DNA of 64,000 bases, taken from Spartobacteria bacterium (lineage in GTDB: Bacteria > Verrucomicrobiota > Verrucomicrobiia > Chthoniobacterales > UBA10450). The notes beneath the pieces were generated by a model that saw only the letters and a program-made list of their open reading frames with translations, was not told the DNA's origin and did not search any database. The translations under genes were made by a program, and so were the position numbers. The stretch spans positions 1-64,000 of the forward strand of contig PLCN01000007.1 in the NCBI GenBank assembly GCA_003134785.1. Reading direction: 5' to 3'. This document shows positions 42,320 to 51,364 of this stretch, piece after piece; the stretch's first letter is position 1, and each line of letters begins with the position of its first letter.

Positions 42320-43300
42320 TCAATCACCGCTCTTGCGGGCTGAGACCGTGGCCGGCGTTTTTCCCGGCCGATACATCGACGCTCCGTAACAAACGGCGGC
42401 GGTTCCATCGCGCGCGTAACGCACCTTTTTTAGATTCGCGTCCCAGCGTTCCAGGTAGCTGCAGTTCGCGGTTTTGTCGCTCCCGGGAATGGGAACATAA
42501 CGCACATAGTCAAGGGCCAGGAAGGCCGGTTCCCCGGCCAATGGAATGGGCGCGGCCCAATTGGGCGACAGCCGAACAAAGCGACGATTCGTTAGGTCGA
42601 GGGCGTAGTCGGTATCGCCATCGGTGCTGCCCAAATGCACTCCGAAAAAGGCGAGACGGAGCGGCGGCTCAATCAGAAAGCGGTCCCCTTTTTCCTTCAG
42701 CTGGAGTTGTTCGACCGCACCTTCAAAGCCGGGCAGCTTCGCGAATTCAAACTCCTTTCCCGATTTCAGATCGCGCAGGAGGTAATGCTTCCCGTGCTCG
42801 GGGCCGTTGACGGAGTCATCCTCGTCCTGCTTTATTTCGCGCAGAATCAGTTCGACGGAACCATCGGGCGCGCGGAAGTGCGGACTGCGCTGCCCGAACG
42901 GCGTCGAACTTTCATCGTCACCCGAACCTTCCATTTCCGGCCACGCGAAGTAGGGCGAGCTTTTGGTAGCGTCATACCATTCCGGTGCCGCATCCAGCCG
43001 CTTGAGCGCATCGCCCTTCGGCTGGACGCTCCAAAACTCGAACTTGTTTTCACCAATCTCCCGCGTGAACACGATCGTCTCGCCATCCGGCGCGAAAATC
43101 GGATCGAGATCCTGGCCCGAATCGTCCTTGGTCAATTGCCGGAGAGGCATTCCGTCTTCGCGATACAGAAACAGGTGCGCGTGGCTCTCGCCCTGTGCCA
43201 GGAGGTATCGGATCGCGACGACGATTTCCGAAGCGGCGTTTGCACTTGCGATTGCCAGAACCATGCACGCCAGGAGTGCGAACAGCCGGAGCCATCTCAT
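42320..43300 (-). CDS. Exported TolB-like beta-propeller protein
   Basis: 326 aa from ATG 43300, which starts a signal peptide (MRWLRLFALLACMVLAIASANA). The frame is open to 43417, but that part translates element H1. PD40-type blades are visible: LFLYREDGMPLRQLTKDDSGQDLDPIFAPDGETIVFTRE, FEFWSVQPKGDALKRL. The propeller appears partial (about two to three clear blades), and the C-terminal third has no recognised motif. Probably periplasmic; lies 33 bp upstream of the glycosyltransferase gene on the same strand and may be co-transcribed. Confidence 0.7.
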   Translation of the reverse strand: MRWLRLFALLACMVLAIASANAASEIVVAIRYLLAQGESHAHLFLYREDGMPLRQLTKDDSGQDLDPIFAPDGETIVFTREIGENKFEFWSVQPKGDALKRLDAAPEWYDATKSSPYFAWPEMEGSGDDESSTPFGQRSPHFRAPDGSVELILREIKQDEDDSVNGPEHGKHYLLRDLKSGKEFEFAKLPGFEGAVEQLQLKEKGDRFLIEPPLRLAFFGVHLGSTDGDTDYALDLTNRRFVRLSPNWAAPIPLAGEPAFLALDYVRYVPIPGSDKTANCSYLERWDANLKKVRYARDGTAAVCYGASMYRPGKTPATVSARKSGD

Positions 43301-43304
43301 CCAA

Positions 43305-43361
43305 AGAGCGGCGTTCTCCAGACCGCCGACCAACCGACGGCGGTTTGGAAACCGCCGCTCC
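43305..43361. repeat. Palindromic element H1
   Basis: AGAGCGGCGTTCTCCAGACCGCC and GGCGGTTTGGAAACCGCCGCTCC are imperfect inverse copies around an 11-bp spacer. It lies directly 5' of the TolB-like gene. Confidence 0.65.
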
Positions 43362-43449
43362 TTGAAGCGCGACAACATCTCGCCGGTTTGCCGGAAGTGA
43401 TGATTGTTGTCAATCATAGCGATGGAGCCGCGCGCTCGCGCACCGCGTC

Positions 43450-43616
43450 GTCATCCTGAGCCGCGCAGACGGCGAAGGACCTCCCAACAGGTCAAAGGTT
43501 ACTCAAAGCAGTTGCCGTAATGTTCAAGGTTAGATCTACGGGGGACGCGAAGCGGTGGCACGCGGCCCTTCCCTTCGACTGCGAGGTCCCTCGCCGTCTG
43601 CGCGGCTCGGGATGAC
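43450..43616. repeat. Palindromic element C1
   Basis: GTCATCCTGAGCCGCGCAG... and the inverse ...CTGCGCGGCTCGGGATGAC, arms of about 35 bp, 167 bp in all. With H1 it fills most of the gene-free stretch 43301-43643. Confidence 0.9.
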
Positions 43617-43643
43617 ACGCATTTTTTGAAACCGCTATCCTAA

Positions 43644-45050
43644 TCAACGATTGCCGATATGCAGGGCGCGCTTTTCCACCGCGAGCGCGGCTTCTTTCAC
43701 AGCTTCGCTTAAAGTCGGATGGGCGTGCACGGTGCGACCGAGATCTTCAGAGCTGCCGCCGAATTCCATCACGGCGACCGTTTCGGCAATTAACTCCGAC
43801 GCAGCGTGCGAAAGAATATGCGCTCCCAGAATGCGATCAGTTTTGGCATCAGCGACAAACTTCACCACGCCTTCGTAATCTTCGTTGGCCACGGCCCGGC
43901 CATTCGCGCGGAAAGGAAACTTACCCACGCGCACATCCATCCCCTTCTCTTTCGCTAAGTCTTCCGTGAGGCCGACGCCGGCCAGCTCGGGGTTGGTGTA
44001 GATGATTCCAGGAATGACCTCGTAATTCACGTGACCAGCTTTCCCGGCGATCATTTCGACGCAGGCGATGCCTTCTTCCTCCGCTTTGTGCGCGAGCATC
44101 GGGCCGGCGATGACGTCGCCGATCGCGTAGATGCCTTCGACGTTCGTGCGGAAATGTTCGTCCACTTTTACGCGGCCTCGATCATCGAGCGCGACACCGA
44201 GCTTTTCTCCGAAGACTCCCTTGGCAAAGGCGCGGCGCCCAACCGAGACGAGGACTTTGTCGGCTTCGAATTTCAATTCTTCGCCGCCCTTTGTCGCAGT
44301 GGCGACGGCGCGTCCCTTTTCGACTTTCACCGAGCCGACTTTGGTTTCGAGATGGAAGGCCATCCCCTGCGCGGTCAGCGAACGCTGAAGCAAATTCGCG
44401 AGCTCGAGATCGAAACCGAGCGCGATCCGCGGCAGGAATTCCAGCACGAGCACTTCCGAGCCAAGCCGGCTCCAGACCGATCCAAGTTCCAGACCAATCG
44501 CGCCACCGCCGATGACGAGCAGCTTCTCGGGCGCCTTCTCAAAGGTGAGCGCTTCGGTGCTGCTCACAATCACGTCGCCATCGAACTTCATGTTGGCCAA
44601 CTCAACCGGCACGCTGCCAGTCGCGATGACGATGTGCGCCGCTTCGATCTCCTGGCTCTCGCCTTCGCCGGGCTTGATCGTGACGCGGCCCGCCGCGGTG
44701 ATCGTTCCCAAACCTTGGAACGTCGTGATTTTATTTCCCTTCATCAGCGCTTTCACGCCGCCGTTCATCGTCTTCACGACCTTGTCCTTGCGCGCGAGCA
44801 TCTTCGCCAGATCGAGGCCGACATTGTCCAAAATGATGCCGTGTTTCGCCGCTTCCTTTTTCGCGAAAACATAATGGTCGCTCGAAGTGAGAAGCGCCTT
44901 GCTCGGGATGCAACCAATGTTGAGACAGGTGCCGCCGAGGTCCTTGTCTTTCTCGACGATGGCGGTTTTCAACCCGAGCTGCGCCGCGCGAATCGCCGCG
45001 ACGTAACCGCCCGGTCCCGAGCCGATGATGACGACATCAAATTTGTCCAT
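43644..45050 (-). CDS. lpdA: Dihydrolipoyl dehydrogenase (E3)
   Basis: 468 aa. FAD-binding VVIIGSGPGGYVAAIRAAQLG, the redox disulfide GGTCLNIGCIPSKALL, NAD-binding LLVIGGGAIGLELGSVW, second FAD motif GIYAIGDVIAGPMLAHKAEEEG and C-terminal HAHPTLSEAVKEAAL with the catalytic His-Glu pair region (the His of AHPT and the Glu of LSE). It reoxidises the dihydrolipoyl group of E2 with NAD+. It is the last gene of sucA-sucB-lpdA, separated from sucB by 116 bp holding element D1. Confidence 0.96.
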   Translation of the reverse strand: MDKFDVVIIGSGPGGYVAAIRAAQLGLKTAIVEKDKDLGGTCLNIGCIPSKALLTSSDHYVFAKKEAAKHGIILDNVGLDLAKMLARKDKVVKTMNGGVKALMKGNKITTFQGLGTITAAGRVTIKPGEGESQEIEAAHIVIATGSVPVELANMKFDGDVIVSSTEALTFEKAPEKLLVIGGGAIGLELGSVWSRLGSEVLVLEFLPRIALGFDLELANLLQRSLTAQGMAFHLETKVGSVKVEKGRAVATATKGGEELKFEADKVLVSVGRRAFAKGVFGEKLGVALDDRGRVKVDEHFRTNVEGIYAIGDVIAGPMLAHKAEEEGIACVEMIAGKAGHVNYEVIPGIIYTNPELAGVGLTEDLAKEKGMDVRVGKFPFRANGRAVANEDYEGVVKFVADAKTDRILGAHILSHAASELIAETVAVMEFGGSSEDLGRTVHAHPTLSEAVKEAALAVEKRALHIGNR

Positions 45051-45085
45051 GAGTGAGTATCAATGCCGGCGCGTCGTCTGCAATC

Positions 45086-45156
45086 AATGTGGGAGGGGCC
45101 TTTGTGCCCCGACTCTTTGGCCTAGATGCAGTCGGGGCACTAAGGCCCCTCCCACA
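45086..45156. repeat. Palindromic element D1
   Basis: AATGTGGGAGGGGCCTTTGTGCCCCGAC with GTCGGGGCACTAAGGCCCCTCCCACA inverted, in the sucB-lpdA spacer. Sister of D2. Confidence 0.85.
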
Positions 45157-45166
45157 CTTGCCACAT

Positions 45167-46429
45167 TCAAAAATCCAGCGGCAGTTTCTTTGGATCTTCG
45201 ATGAACTGCTTGAGCGTGACGAGAAACGTAACGGCTTCTTTTCCGTCAACGGCACGATGATCGTAGCTGAGCGCGAGATACATCATCGGGCGGATAACGA
45301 CAGCCTCCTTGATCGCGACCGGTCGCTTTATGATCGCGTGCATACCGAGAATGCCACTTTGCGGCGGGTTCAGGATCGGTGTGCCCATCATCGAACCGTA
45401 AACGCCGCCATTTGAAATCGTGAACGTGCCGCCCTGCAAATCTTCGATCTTGATCTTCCCTTCGCGCGCCCGAGTCGCGTAATCCGCGATGTCGCGTTCG
45501 ATTTCAGCGAAGCTTTTTTTGTCCGCATCGCGCACCACAGGTACGACCAGCCCTCGCTCCGTCCCGACCGCGACGCCGATGTCGTAAAAATGATTCTGAA
45601 TGAAATCGTCGCCTTCGATTCGGCTGTTGATAGACGGCTCTGCTTTCAATCCTTCGACGGCCGCCTTGATGAAGAACGACATGAAGCCAAGCTTTAATCC
45701 GTTCTTTTTCGTGAAGGCGTCTTGTGACTTCGCCCGAAGATCTTGCACCGCTGTCATGTCGCATTCGTTGAAAGTCGTGAGAATGGCGGCCGTGTGCTGC
45801 GCCATGACGAGCTGCGCCGCGATCTTGCGCCGTAGCGGTGACATTTTCTTGCGCGTGAATCGTTCGTTCTCCGATTGAGCCGCGGGTTTTTCTTCCGCGC
45901 GATTCTCCACCGCTTTCGTGGATGGTGGCGCCGATTCCGGAGGCGCGGCGCGATTTTTCGCGGCGGTGATCGCGTCGCCTTTAGTCACCCGCCCGCCCTT
46001 CCCGCTCCCGCGAATCTCCTGCGGATCGAGTTTCTCCTCGGTCACGATGCGCCGCGCCGCAGGCGAAAGGACGTCGGACGATTCCGCCGGAGTGACCTGC
46101 TTCGGCGTGTCCTGCTTTTTTTCCTCTGCCGCCGGAGATTTTGTCTCCGATTTCGAAGGGCTCGGTTTCGCTGCGGGCTTGGTCTCGCTCCCAGAACCTT
46201 CCTCGATCGTCGCAACGACGTCGCCGATTTTCACTTCGGCGCCCTCCGCCACAAGCGTTTGCAGGACGCCGTCTTTTTCGGCGTTAATTTCGGTGGAAAC
46301 TTTGTCGGTCTCGAGCGTGAAGAGCGGGTCGCCAGCCGCGACCTGTTCGCCCGATTTTTTGTGCCAGACGGAAACGACCCCGCTGGAGATCGATTCGCCG
46401 ACGGCCGGAACTTTGACTTCGATGCTCAT
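45167..46429 (-). CDS. sucB: Dihydrolipoamide succinyltransferase (E2 of 2-oxoglutarate dehydrogenase)
   Basis: 420 aa. Lipoyl domain 1-76 with the lipoyl-lysine motif [12 protein letters not shown], Ala/Pro/Lys linker, peripheral-subunit-binding domain ([32 protein letters not shown], about 120-155), second linker, then the catalytic acyltransferase domain (from about 190) ending [16 protein letters not shown] with the catalytic His and Asp. This DKVSTE/DHR pattern is typical of succinyl rather than acetyl transferases and fits the adjacent sucA. It forms the core of the complex. Confidence 0.95.
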   Translation of the reverse strand: MSIEVKVPAVGESISSGVVSVWHKKSGEQVAAGDPLFTLETDKVSTEINAEKDGVLQTLVAEGAEVKIGDVVATIEEGSGSETKPAAKPSPSKSETKSPAAEEKKQDTPKQVTPAESSDVLSPAARRIVTEEKLDPQEIRGSGKGGRVTKGDAITAAKNRAAPPESAPPSTKAVENRAEEKPAAQSENERFTRKKMSPLRRKIAAQLVMAQHTAAILTTFNECDMTAVQDLRAKSQDAFTKKNGLKLGFMSFFIKAAVEGLKAEPSINSRIEGDDFIQNHFYDIGVAVGTERGLVVPVVRDADKKSFAEIERDIADYATRAREGKIKIEDLQGGTFTISNGGVYGSMMGTPILNPPQSGILGMHAIIKRPVAIKEAVVIRPMMYLALSYDHRAVDGKEAVTFLVTLKQFIEDPKKLPLDF

Positions 46430-46473
46430 GAAAGCGTTACATTATGCGCAATCGTCGCGCGCGGTCGAACATC

Positions 46474-46527
46474 AATGTGGGAGGGACCATTGTGCCCCGA
46501 CATCGTCGCAAAGGCGACTCCCACATT
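46474..46527. repeat. Palindromic element D2
   Basis: AATGTGGGAGGGACCATTGTGCCCCGACATCGTCGCAAAGGCGACTCCCACATT: same ends as D1, shorter core. It lies in the sucA-sucB spacer. Confidence 0.8.
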
Positions 46528-46532
46528 AAGAA

Positions 46533-49283
46533 TCAGACGCTGAAAGCATCGGCGATCAGTTGGGCCTGCTCGCGCTTGTGAAGAACGAGCGAGCCCACTG
46601 CGGGACTGGCGCTCGCGTTCCGGCCCGCATAAATAATCGTGCGGCCGAAAAGCGCCCACAGCCGCGGCTCCATGAAAGTCCATGCGCCCATGTTTTGCGA
46701 TTCCTCCTGGCACCAGATCAGTTTCGCGCTCTTGGGAAATGGTTTTACCATCTCCCGCAATTTAGCTTCTGCGAGCGGATAGAGTTGTTCGACGCGAACG
46801 ATCGCGGCATTTGTGATCTTCTCCGCGTCCCGATAATTCAGGAGATCGTAATAAACTTTGCCCGAGCAAAGAATGACGCGCTTCATTTTTTCCGGCGGCC
46901 CCACTTCGGGTGAGCCGAGGATTTCGGCGAACGCGCCGTTGGTAAAATCTTCCGTGCGCGATGAAGCCTGCTCCGAACGAAGCAGACGCTTCGGCGTCAT
47001 GATGATGAGCGGTTTGACGAAATCGCGTTTCATCTGACGGCGCAGCACGTGAAAATACTGCGCGGACGTCGTCACGTTGCAGACTTGAATATTATCTTCC
47101 GCGCACGCCTGGAGGAAGCGCTCGAGCCGTGCGCTGGAATGCTCCGGCCCCTGTCCTTCATAGCCGTGCGGCAGCAGCATCACAATCCCGCTGGGCCGCT
47201 GCCATTTCGATTCGGCGGGGATGATAAATTGATCGATGATCGTTTGCGCGCCGTTGGCGAAATCGCCGAACTGCGCTTCCCAAAGACAAAGCATGTTCGG
47301 ATAATCGAGCGAATAACCGTAATCGAACCCGAGGACCGCGGACTCCGAAAGCAGGCTGTTGTAAATGCAAATGCGCGCCTGCTCCGGCGCGAGATGGAGC
47401 AGCGGCATGTAGGGCTGCCCGGTCTTCGCATCGTAGATGAACGAGTGGCGCGTGCTGAAAGTGCCGCGGCGGCTGTCCTGTCCCGAGAGCCGGACCGGAA
47501 TGCCTTCGAGTAGCAAAGATCCAAACGCGAGCGCTTCGGCGTAATGCCATTCGTACGGACCGCCCGCTTCGAAAACCTCCCGGCGGCGATCGAGCACGGT
47601 GCGCTTCACTTTCGGGATGACGTCGACGTTTTCCGGAACGCGCGTCAACCCATCGACAATCTGCCGGAGCATGTCCGGGCTGATCGCCGTCGGTTTGCCT
47701 TCACTCTTATATTGCGGCTGAAAAACCGCGGTCGATTCCTGGAAACGCGCCTTCTCGCTCGCCTGCTCTTCCTCGATCGATTTCACTTCCTGCAAAACCA
47801 ACTCGAGACGCATCTCGAACTCCGCTTCCAGACTCGCGCTTTCGTCTTCGCTCAATCGCCCCGCATCGATCAACTCCTTCTTATAAAGCTGCGCGACTGA
47901 CGGACGCTTCTGGATTTTCGCGTAGAGATCGGGCTGGGTGAACGACGGCTCATCCCCTTCGTTGTGGCCGTAGCGGCGATAGCAATACATGTCGATCACG
48001 GCATCGCGTCCAAACTCCTGCCGGAAATCGAGGGACAACTCGGTCACAAATTTTACCGCGAGCGGGTCGTCGCCGTTCACGTGGAAAATCGGGACCTCGA
48101 TCATCTTCGCGATGTCGGTGGCGTACATCGAAGAGCGGGCGTCTTCCGGCAACGTGGTGAATCCGATCTGATTGTTCACGACCACGTGCAACGTGCCGCC
48201 GGTGCCGTAACCGTGGAGCTGCGACATGTTGAGCGTTTCAGCAACGATGCCTTGCCCGGCGAAAGCGGCGTCGCCATGAATGAGCAACGGCAAAACTTTG
48301 CGGCGCAACTCCGTGTCTTTGCGAATGCGTTGCCGCGCGCGCGCGGTGCCCTCCACCACCGGGTCTACTGCCTCGAGATGGCTCGGATTGGCGGCGAGAC
48401 GAATCTCGACCTCGCCGTTTTCCAGTTTCCGAACGGTGCGATATCCGAGGTGATATTTCACGTCGCCGTCACCCGCGACGAGGTCAGGAATGTAGTTGGT
48501 CGAAAATTCCGTGAAGATGACCTGGAGAGATTTCTTCAGAAAATTCGCCAAGACATTGAGCCGGCCGCGATGCGCCATGCCCATGCAGATTTCCTCGATG
48601 CCATGACCCGGGCAGCGCTGCAGAATCGTATCGAGAATCACCATGAGCGATTCCGCGCCCTGAAGTGAAAAGCGTTTTTGCCCTACGTAACGCGTGTGCA
48701 AGAAAGTTTCGAATGTCTCCGCCTCGAGGAGAGAACGCAGCACGGCGATCTGTTCCTCGCGCGACGTGTTGTGTTTCGCGGGACGTGATTCGAGCCGGTG
48801 CCGGACCCAATTGCGGATGCGCGGGTTCTGGATGTGCTGAAACTCCGAGCCGATCGAATCCGCGTAAATGCTTTCGAGCAGCGCGAGCATTTCGCGTAGG
48901 GTCATTTTGCGGCCATCGAGAAAGAATTTCGATGAAACTTGGAGGCCCAGATCCTTCTCGCTGAAACCAAGCTCGCGCAGGCTCAGGAGCGGATTCTGCG
49001 GACGTTTGTCGGCTAGCGGATCGATGCGCGCAATAGTGTGCCCAAGCGTCCGATAAGCGTAAACCAGTCCGTCCACTCGGGTCTGTAGTGCGCCTTCAGA
49101 AACTTGATCCGCCGGCTGCCCGGCCGTCGCCATCGCGCCGTTGCTCAAATTCAAATCGCCCAGCTCGAAGCCCTCGAAAAACGCGGACCAACCCGAATCG
49201 AGCGACTCCGGGTTCTCCTGCCAACGCCGGTAATTTTCCTCGAGCAGATCGAGGTTCAATCGAGTGGCGAAAGAGGGACGCAT
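46533..49283 (-). CDS. sucA: 2-oxoglutarate dehydrogenase E1
   Basis: 916 aa from ATG 49283; GTG 49316 is an in-frame alternative. The N-terminus NLDLLEENYRRWQENPESLDSGWSAFFEGFE is the E1o start. GMAHRGRLNVLANFL, the thiamine-diphosphate region (IHGDAAFAGQGIVAETLNMS), CYRRYGHNEGDEPSFTQP and the C-terminal LLPHGYEGQGPEHSSARLERFLQ are diagnostic. It decarboxylates 2-oxoglutarate and loads succinyl onto E2. First gene of the operon; the spacer to sucB holds element D2. Confidence 0.96.
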   Translation of the reverse strand: MRPSFATRLNLDLLEENYRRWQENPESLDSGWSAFFEGFELGDLNLSNGAMATAGQPADQVSEGALQTRVDGLVYAYRTLGHTIARIDPLADKRPQNPLLSLRELGFSEKDLGLQVSSKFFLDGRKMTLREMLALLESIYADSIGSEFQHIQNPRIRNWVRHRLESRPAKHNTSREEQIAVLRSLLEAETFETFLHTRYVGQKRFSLQGAESLMVILDTILQRCPGHGIEEICMGMAHRGRLNVLANFLKKSLQVIFTEFSTNYIPDLVAGDGDVKYHLGYRTVRKLENGEVEIRLAANPSHLEAVDPVVEGTARARQRIRKDTELRRKVLPLLIHGDAAFAGQGIVAETLNMSQLHGYGTGGTLHVVVNNQIGFTTLPEDARSSMYATDIAKMIEVPIFHVNGDDPLAVKFVTELSLDFRQEFGRDAVIDMYCYRRYGHNEGDEPSFTQPDLYAKIQKRPSVAQLYKKELIDAGRLSEDESASLEAEFEMRLELVLQEVKSIEEEQASEKARFQESTAVFQPQYKSEGKPTAISPDMLRQIVDGLTRVPENVDVIPKVKRTVLDRRREVFEAGGPYEWHYAEALAFGSLLLEGIPVRLSGQDSRRGTFSTRHSFIYDAKTGQPYMPLLHLAPEQARICIYNSLLSESAVLGFDYGYSLDYPNMLCLWEAQFGDFANGAQTIIDQFIIPAESKWQRPSGIVMLLPHGYEGQGPEHSSARLERFLQACAEDNIQVCNVTTSAQYFHVLRRQMKRDFVKPLIIMTPKRLLRSEQASSRTEDFTNGAFAEILGSPEVGPPEKMKRVILCSGKVYYDLLNYRDAEKITNAAIVRVEQLYPLAEAKLREMVKPFPKSAKLIWCQEESQNMGAWTFMEPRLWALFGRTIIYAGRNASASPAVGSLVLHKREQAQLIADAFSV

Positions 49284-49362
49284 GGCAGATTCAATCTGCA
49301 AGGCATCCGCGGGCACGGCAAGTTGACAGTCTCAGCGGTGTTCCGTTACTTGCAGCGTCTAG

Positions 49363-49890
49363 ATGACTGCGGAAGAAATTTACGAATCCGTCACCAACGG
49401 CGGCGCGACTGATTTCGCTCAGGTCGCCGCGATTCTCGATCGTCACGGCCCGTGGTGTTTGATCGGCGGTCTCGCGGTCAATTGCTACGTCGAACCGATC
49501 TACACGGTCGATGCCGACATCGTGGTGGTGGCGGAAAATCTTGCCGCGGTTCGCGATGAACTGGCGGCGGCTGGATTTCGAATCGAGCAATTCGCTCACT
49601 CGCTCAATGCAAGCAAGCCAGGCAGCAAGCTCCAAATCCAATTCACCCAGGATGCGCGCTACCAGGATTTCATCAGCCGCGCCGAGCGGCGCGAAGTTCT
49701 CGGCAACTTAATCCCGGTTGCTAAGTTGGAAGATATTATGCAAGGGAAGATTTGGGCGTGGAAAGATTCGGAACGACGGCCAACGAAACGAAAGAAAGAT
49801 GAACTGGATCTCATGCGCATCGGAGAAGCATTTCCGAAATTGCGCCATTTGATTCCTAACGACATCGTCCGGCAACTAGGAAGCATCTGA
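49363..49890 (+). CDS. Nucleotidyltransferase-like protein (AbiEii/MNT-type fold)
   Basis: 175 aa. The core WCLIGGLAVNCYVEPIYTVDADIVV has the GG...T.D.D arrangement of minimal nucleotidyltransferases, with the two acidic residues in DAD. LGNLIPVAKLEDIMQGKIWAWKDSERRPTKRKKDELDL is the helical region seen in AbiEii-like and related proteins. AbiEii partners are antitoxins encoded next to the toxin, but no small regulator gene lies beside it, so a toxin role is only a possibility. It ends 2 bp before the HtrA start and is probably co-transcribed with it. Confidence 0.7.
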   Translation: MTAEEIYESVTNGGATDFAQVAAILDRHGPWCLIGGLAVNCYVEPIYTVDADIVVVAENLAAVRDELAAAGFRIEQFAHSLNASKPGSKLQIQFTQDARYQDFISRAERREVLGNLIPVAKLEDIMQGKIWAWKDSERRPTKRKKDELDLMRIGEAFPKLRHLIPNDIVRQLGSI

Positions 49891-49892
49891 AT

Positions 49893-51197
49893 GTGAGCAT
49901 CGGATCCGAAACTCTGGGTAGCGCACGCGTCTCGCGTGTTGGTTTCGGCGTCTCGCCGAAACGAACTTCCTTGCGCCGGCGTATTCGCGAAAGAAAAGTT
50001 CGCGATGGCGAGACGCCGTCGCCAGCACGCGAGACGCGCGCGCTACCCGGAAAACTCTGCGCATACGCGTTCGCTCTTGTTTTGGCTGGGTCGCTATCGG
50101 TCGCGCGTTCTTCATTCGCCCAGGCCGACCCCGCCACCGAGCCGGCGGTTCTGGCGGTGGCCAAAGTGCTGCCCGCAGTCGTCAACATCAATACGGAACG
50201 CGTCGTTCGCCGCCGGGTTCGCGATCCATTTGAAGATTTCGCGGCGCAATATTTTGGAAATTATCGGAGTCAGCCCCGCGAAATCCGGCAGACGCTTCAA
50301 AGCCTCGGCTCGGGATTCATCGTCGATCCGGCGGGTTACATCGTCACGAACGAGCACGTCGTCCAGCGCGCCGCCGATTTGAAGATCGAGGTCACGATGA
50401 ATGACGGAAAAATCTACAACGCCCATTACATCACGGGCGATCCGAAGAAGGACCTCGCTTTCATTAAAATCGACGCGAAGGCCGATTTCCCGTTCATCAA
50501 TCTGGAAAACATTTCGCCGAACCTCCTGGGCCAAACGGTGCTCGTGGTCGGCAACGCCGCGGGCTACGGCAGCTCGATCAGCCGCGGCATCTTGAGCGGG
50601 ATGAAGCGCGACATCACGGTCGAAGACATCGATTACAAAGATTTGCTGCAGACGGATGCCGCGATCAATCCGGGCAATAGCGGCGGCCCCGTCATCGATT
50701 TGTCCGGACGCCTGGTCGGAGTCAGTTCGGCCAAGATGGCTTTCACGCCGCAAGGCGTCCCAACGCAGGGACTCGGCTTCGCTATTCCGGCGGAGACGGT
50801 TCGCGCCAGCGTGGGCGAGTTCAAAAAGACGGCGCAAAATCAGCCGCCACCGAAAAGCAAATCCACTGAAAGCGAAGCAGTCGCGTCGCACGCTCAGCGC
50901 CTTTTCGGAATGCAATTGCAAAACCTGACGCCCGATTTGACCAACGCGCTTGGCTACGCACAAGGCCGCGGCGTTCTCGTGAGTGCGGTCGAGCCCGACA
51001 GCCCCGCGGATCGCGCGGGAATCGAGCGGGGCCTGGTGATTTATCGTGTCGGCCGATACAATGTGTCGTCGGTCAAGCAGCTGGAAGGTTTGCTTGCGCG
51101 GGTGGGTTCAGGCACCAGCGTCGATTTCACCGTCGGCGTCATCCGCGCGAACGGGCGAGGCGAGCAAGTCGAGACCGTCCCACTGACCGCACGCTGA
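49893..51197 (+). CDS. HtrA/DegQ-like periplasmic serine protease
   Basis: 434 aa from GTG 49893. Catalytic triad H155 (VTNEHVV), D187 (KKDLAFIKID) and S263 (NPGNSGGPV); trypsin-like domain about 85-310 and one PDZ domain (about 340-430, VLVSAVEPDSPADRAGIERGLVIY). The first 52 residues, before a signal-peptide core (LCAYAFALVLAGSLSVA), are Arg-rich and are translated from palindromic element G1; the only other in-frame start I see is a TTG within the element (49972). It degrades or refolds misfolded exported proteins. With a single PDZ it is DegS/HtrA-like in length. Confidence 0.9.
   Translation: MSIGSETLGSARVSRVGFGVSPKRTSLRRRIRERKVRDGETPSPARETRALPGKLCAYAFALVLAGSLSVARSSFAQADPATEPAVLAVAKVLPAVVNINTERVVRRRVRDPFEDFAAQYFGNYRSQPREIRQTLQSLGSGFIVDPAGYIVTNEHVVQRAADLKIEVTMNDGKIYNAHYITGDPKKDLAFIKIDAKADFPFINLENISPNLLGQTVLVVGNAAGYGSSISRGILSGMKRDITVEDIDYKDLLQTDAAINPGNSGGPVIDLSGRLVGVSSAKMAFTPQGVPTQGLGFAIPAETVRASVGEFKKTAQNQPPPKSKSTESEAVASHAQRLFGMQLQNLTPDLTNALGYAQGRGVLVSAVEPDSPADRAGIERGLVIYRVGRYNVSSVKQLEGLLARVGSGTSVDFTVGVIRANGRGEQVETVPLTAR
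49917..50048. repeat. Palindromic element G1, inside the HtrA reading frame
   Basis: GGTAGCGCACGCGTCTCGCGTG at the left and CACGCGAGACGCGCGCGCTACCC at the right are inverse copies; an inner hairpin GTTTCGGCGTCTCGCCGAAAC follows the left arm. It overlaps the 5' part of the HtrA gene. Confidence 0.8.
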
Positions 51198-51203
51198 GGA
51201 AGA

Positions 51204-51299
51204 GAACCGCGGATGACACAGATAACGCGGATAGATGTTGCTGCGGCGATCGTTGGGAACCATTGTCCCCATCTGTGCTATCCGCGTTATCCGCGGTTC
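51204..51299. repeat. Palindromic element F2
   Basis: GAACCGCGGATGACACAGATAACGCGGATAG, then the inverse CTATCCGCGTTATCCGCGGTTC about 40 bp later. Built of short CGCGGAT units. Confidence 0.8.
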
Positions 51300-51364
51300 A
51301 AATTTAGTGCGTTTGAAAATCTCAACGCAACGCCGTTTCAGTTGTCTGACAGCATTACCGCTTC

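Noticed and set aside
49363..49890. Toxin-antitoxin module
   Set aside because: Only a nucleotidyltransferase-like gene is present; there is no adjacent small regulator gene that could be an antitoxin.
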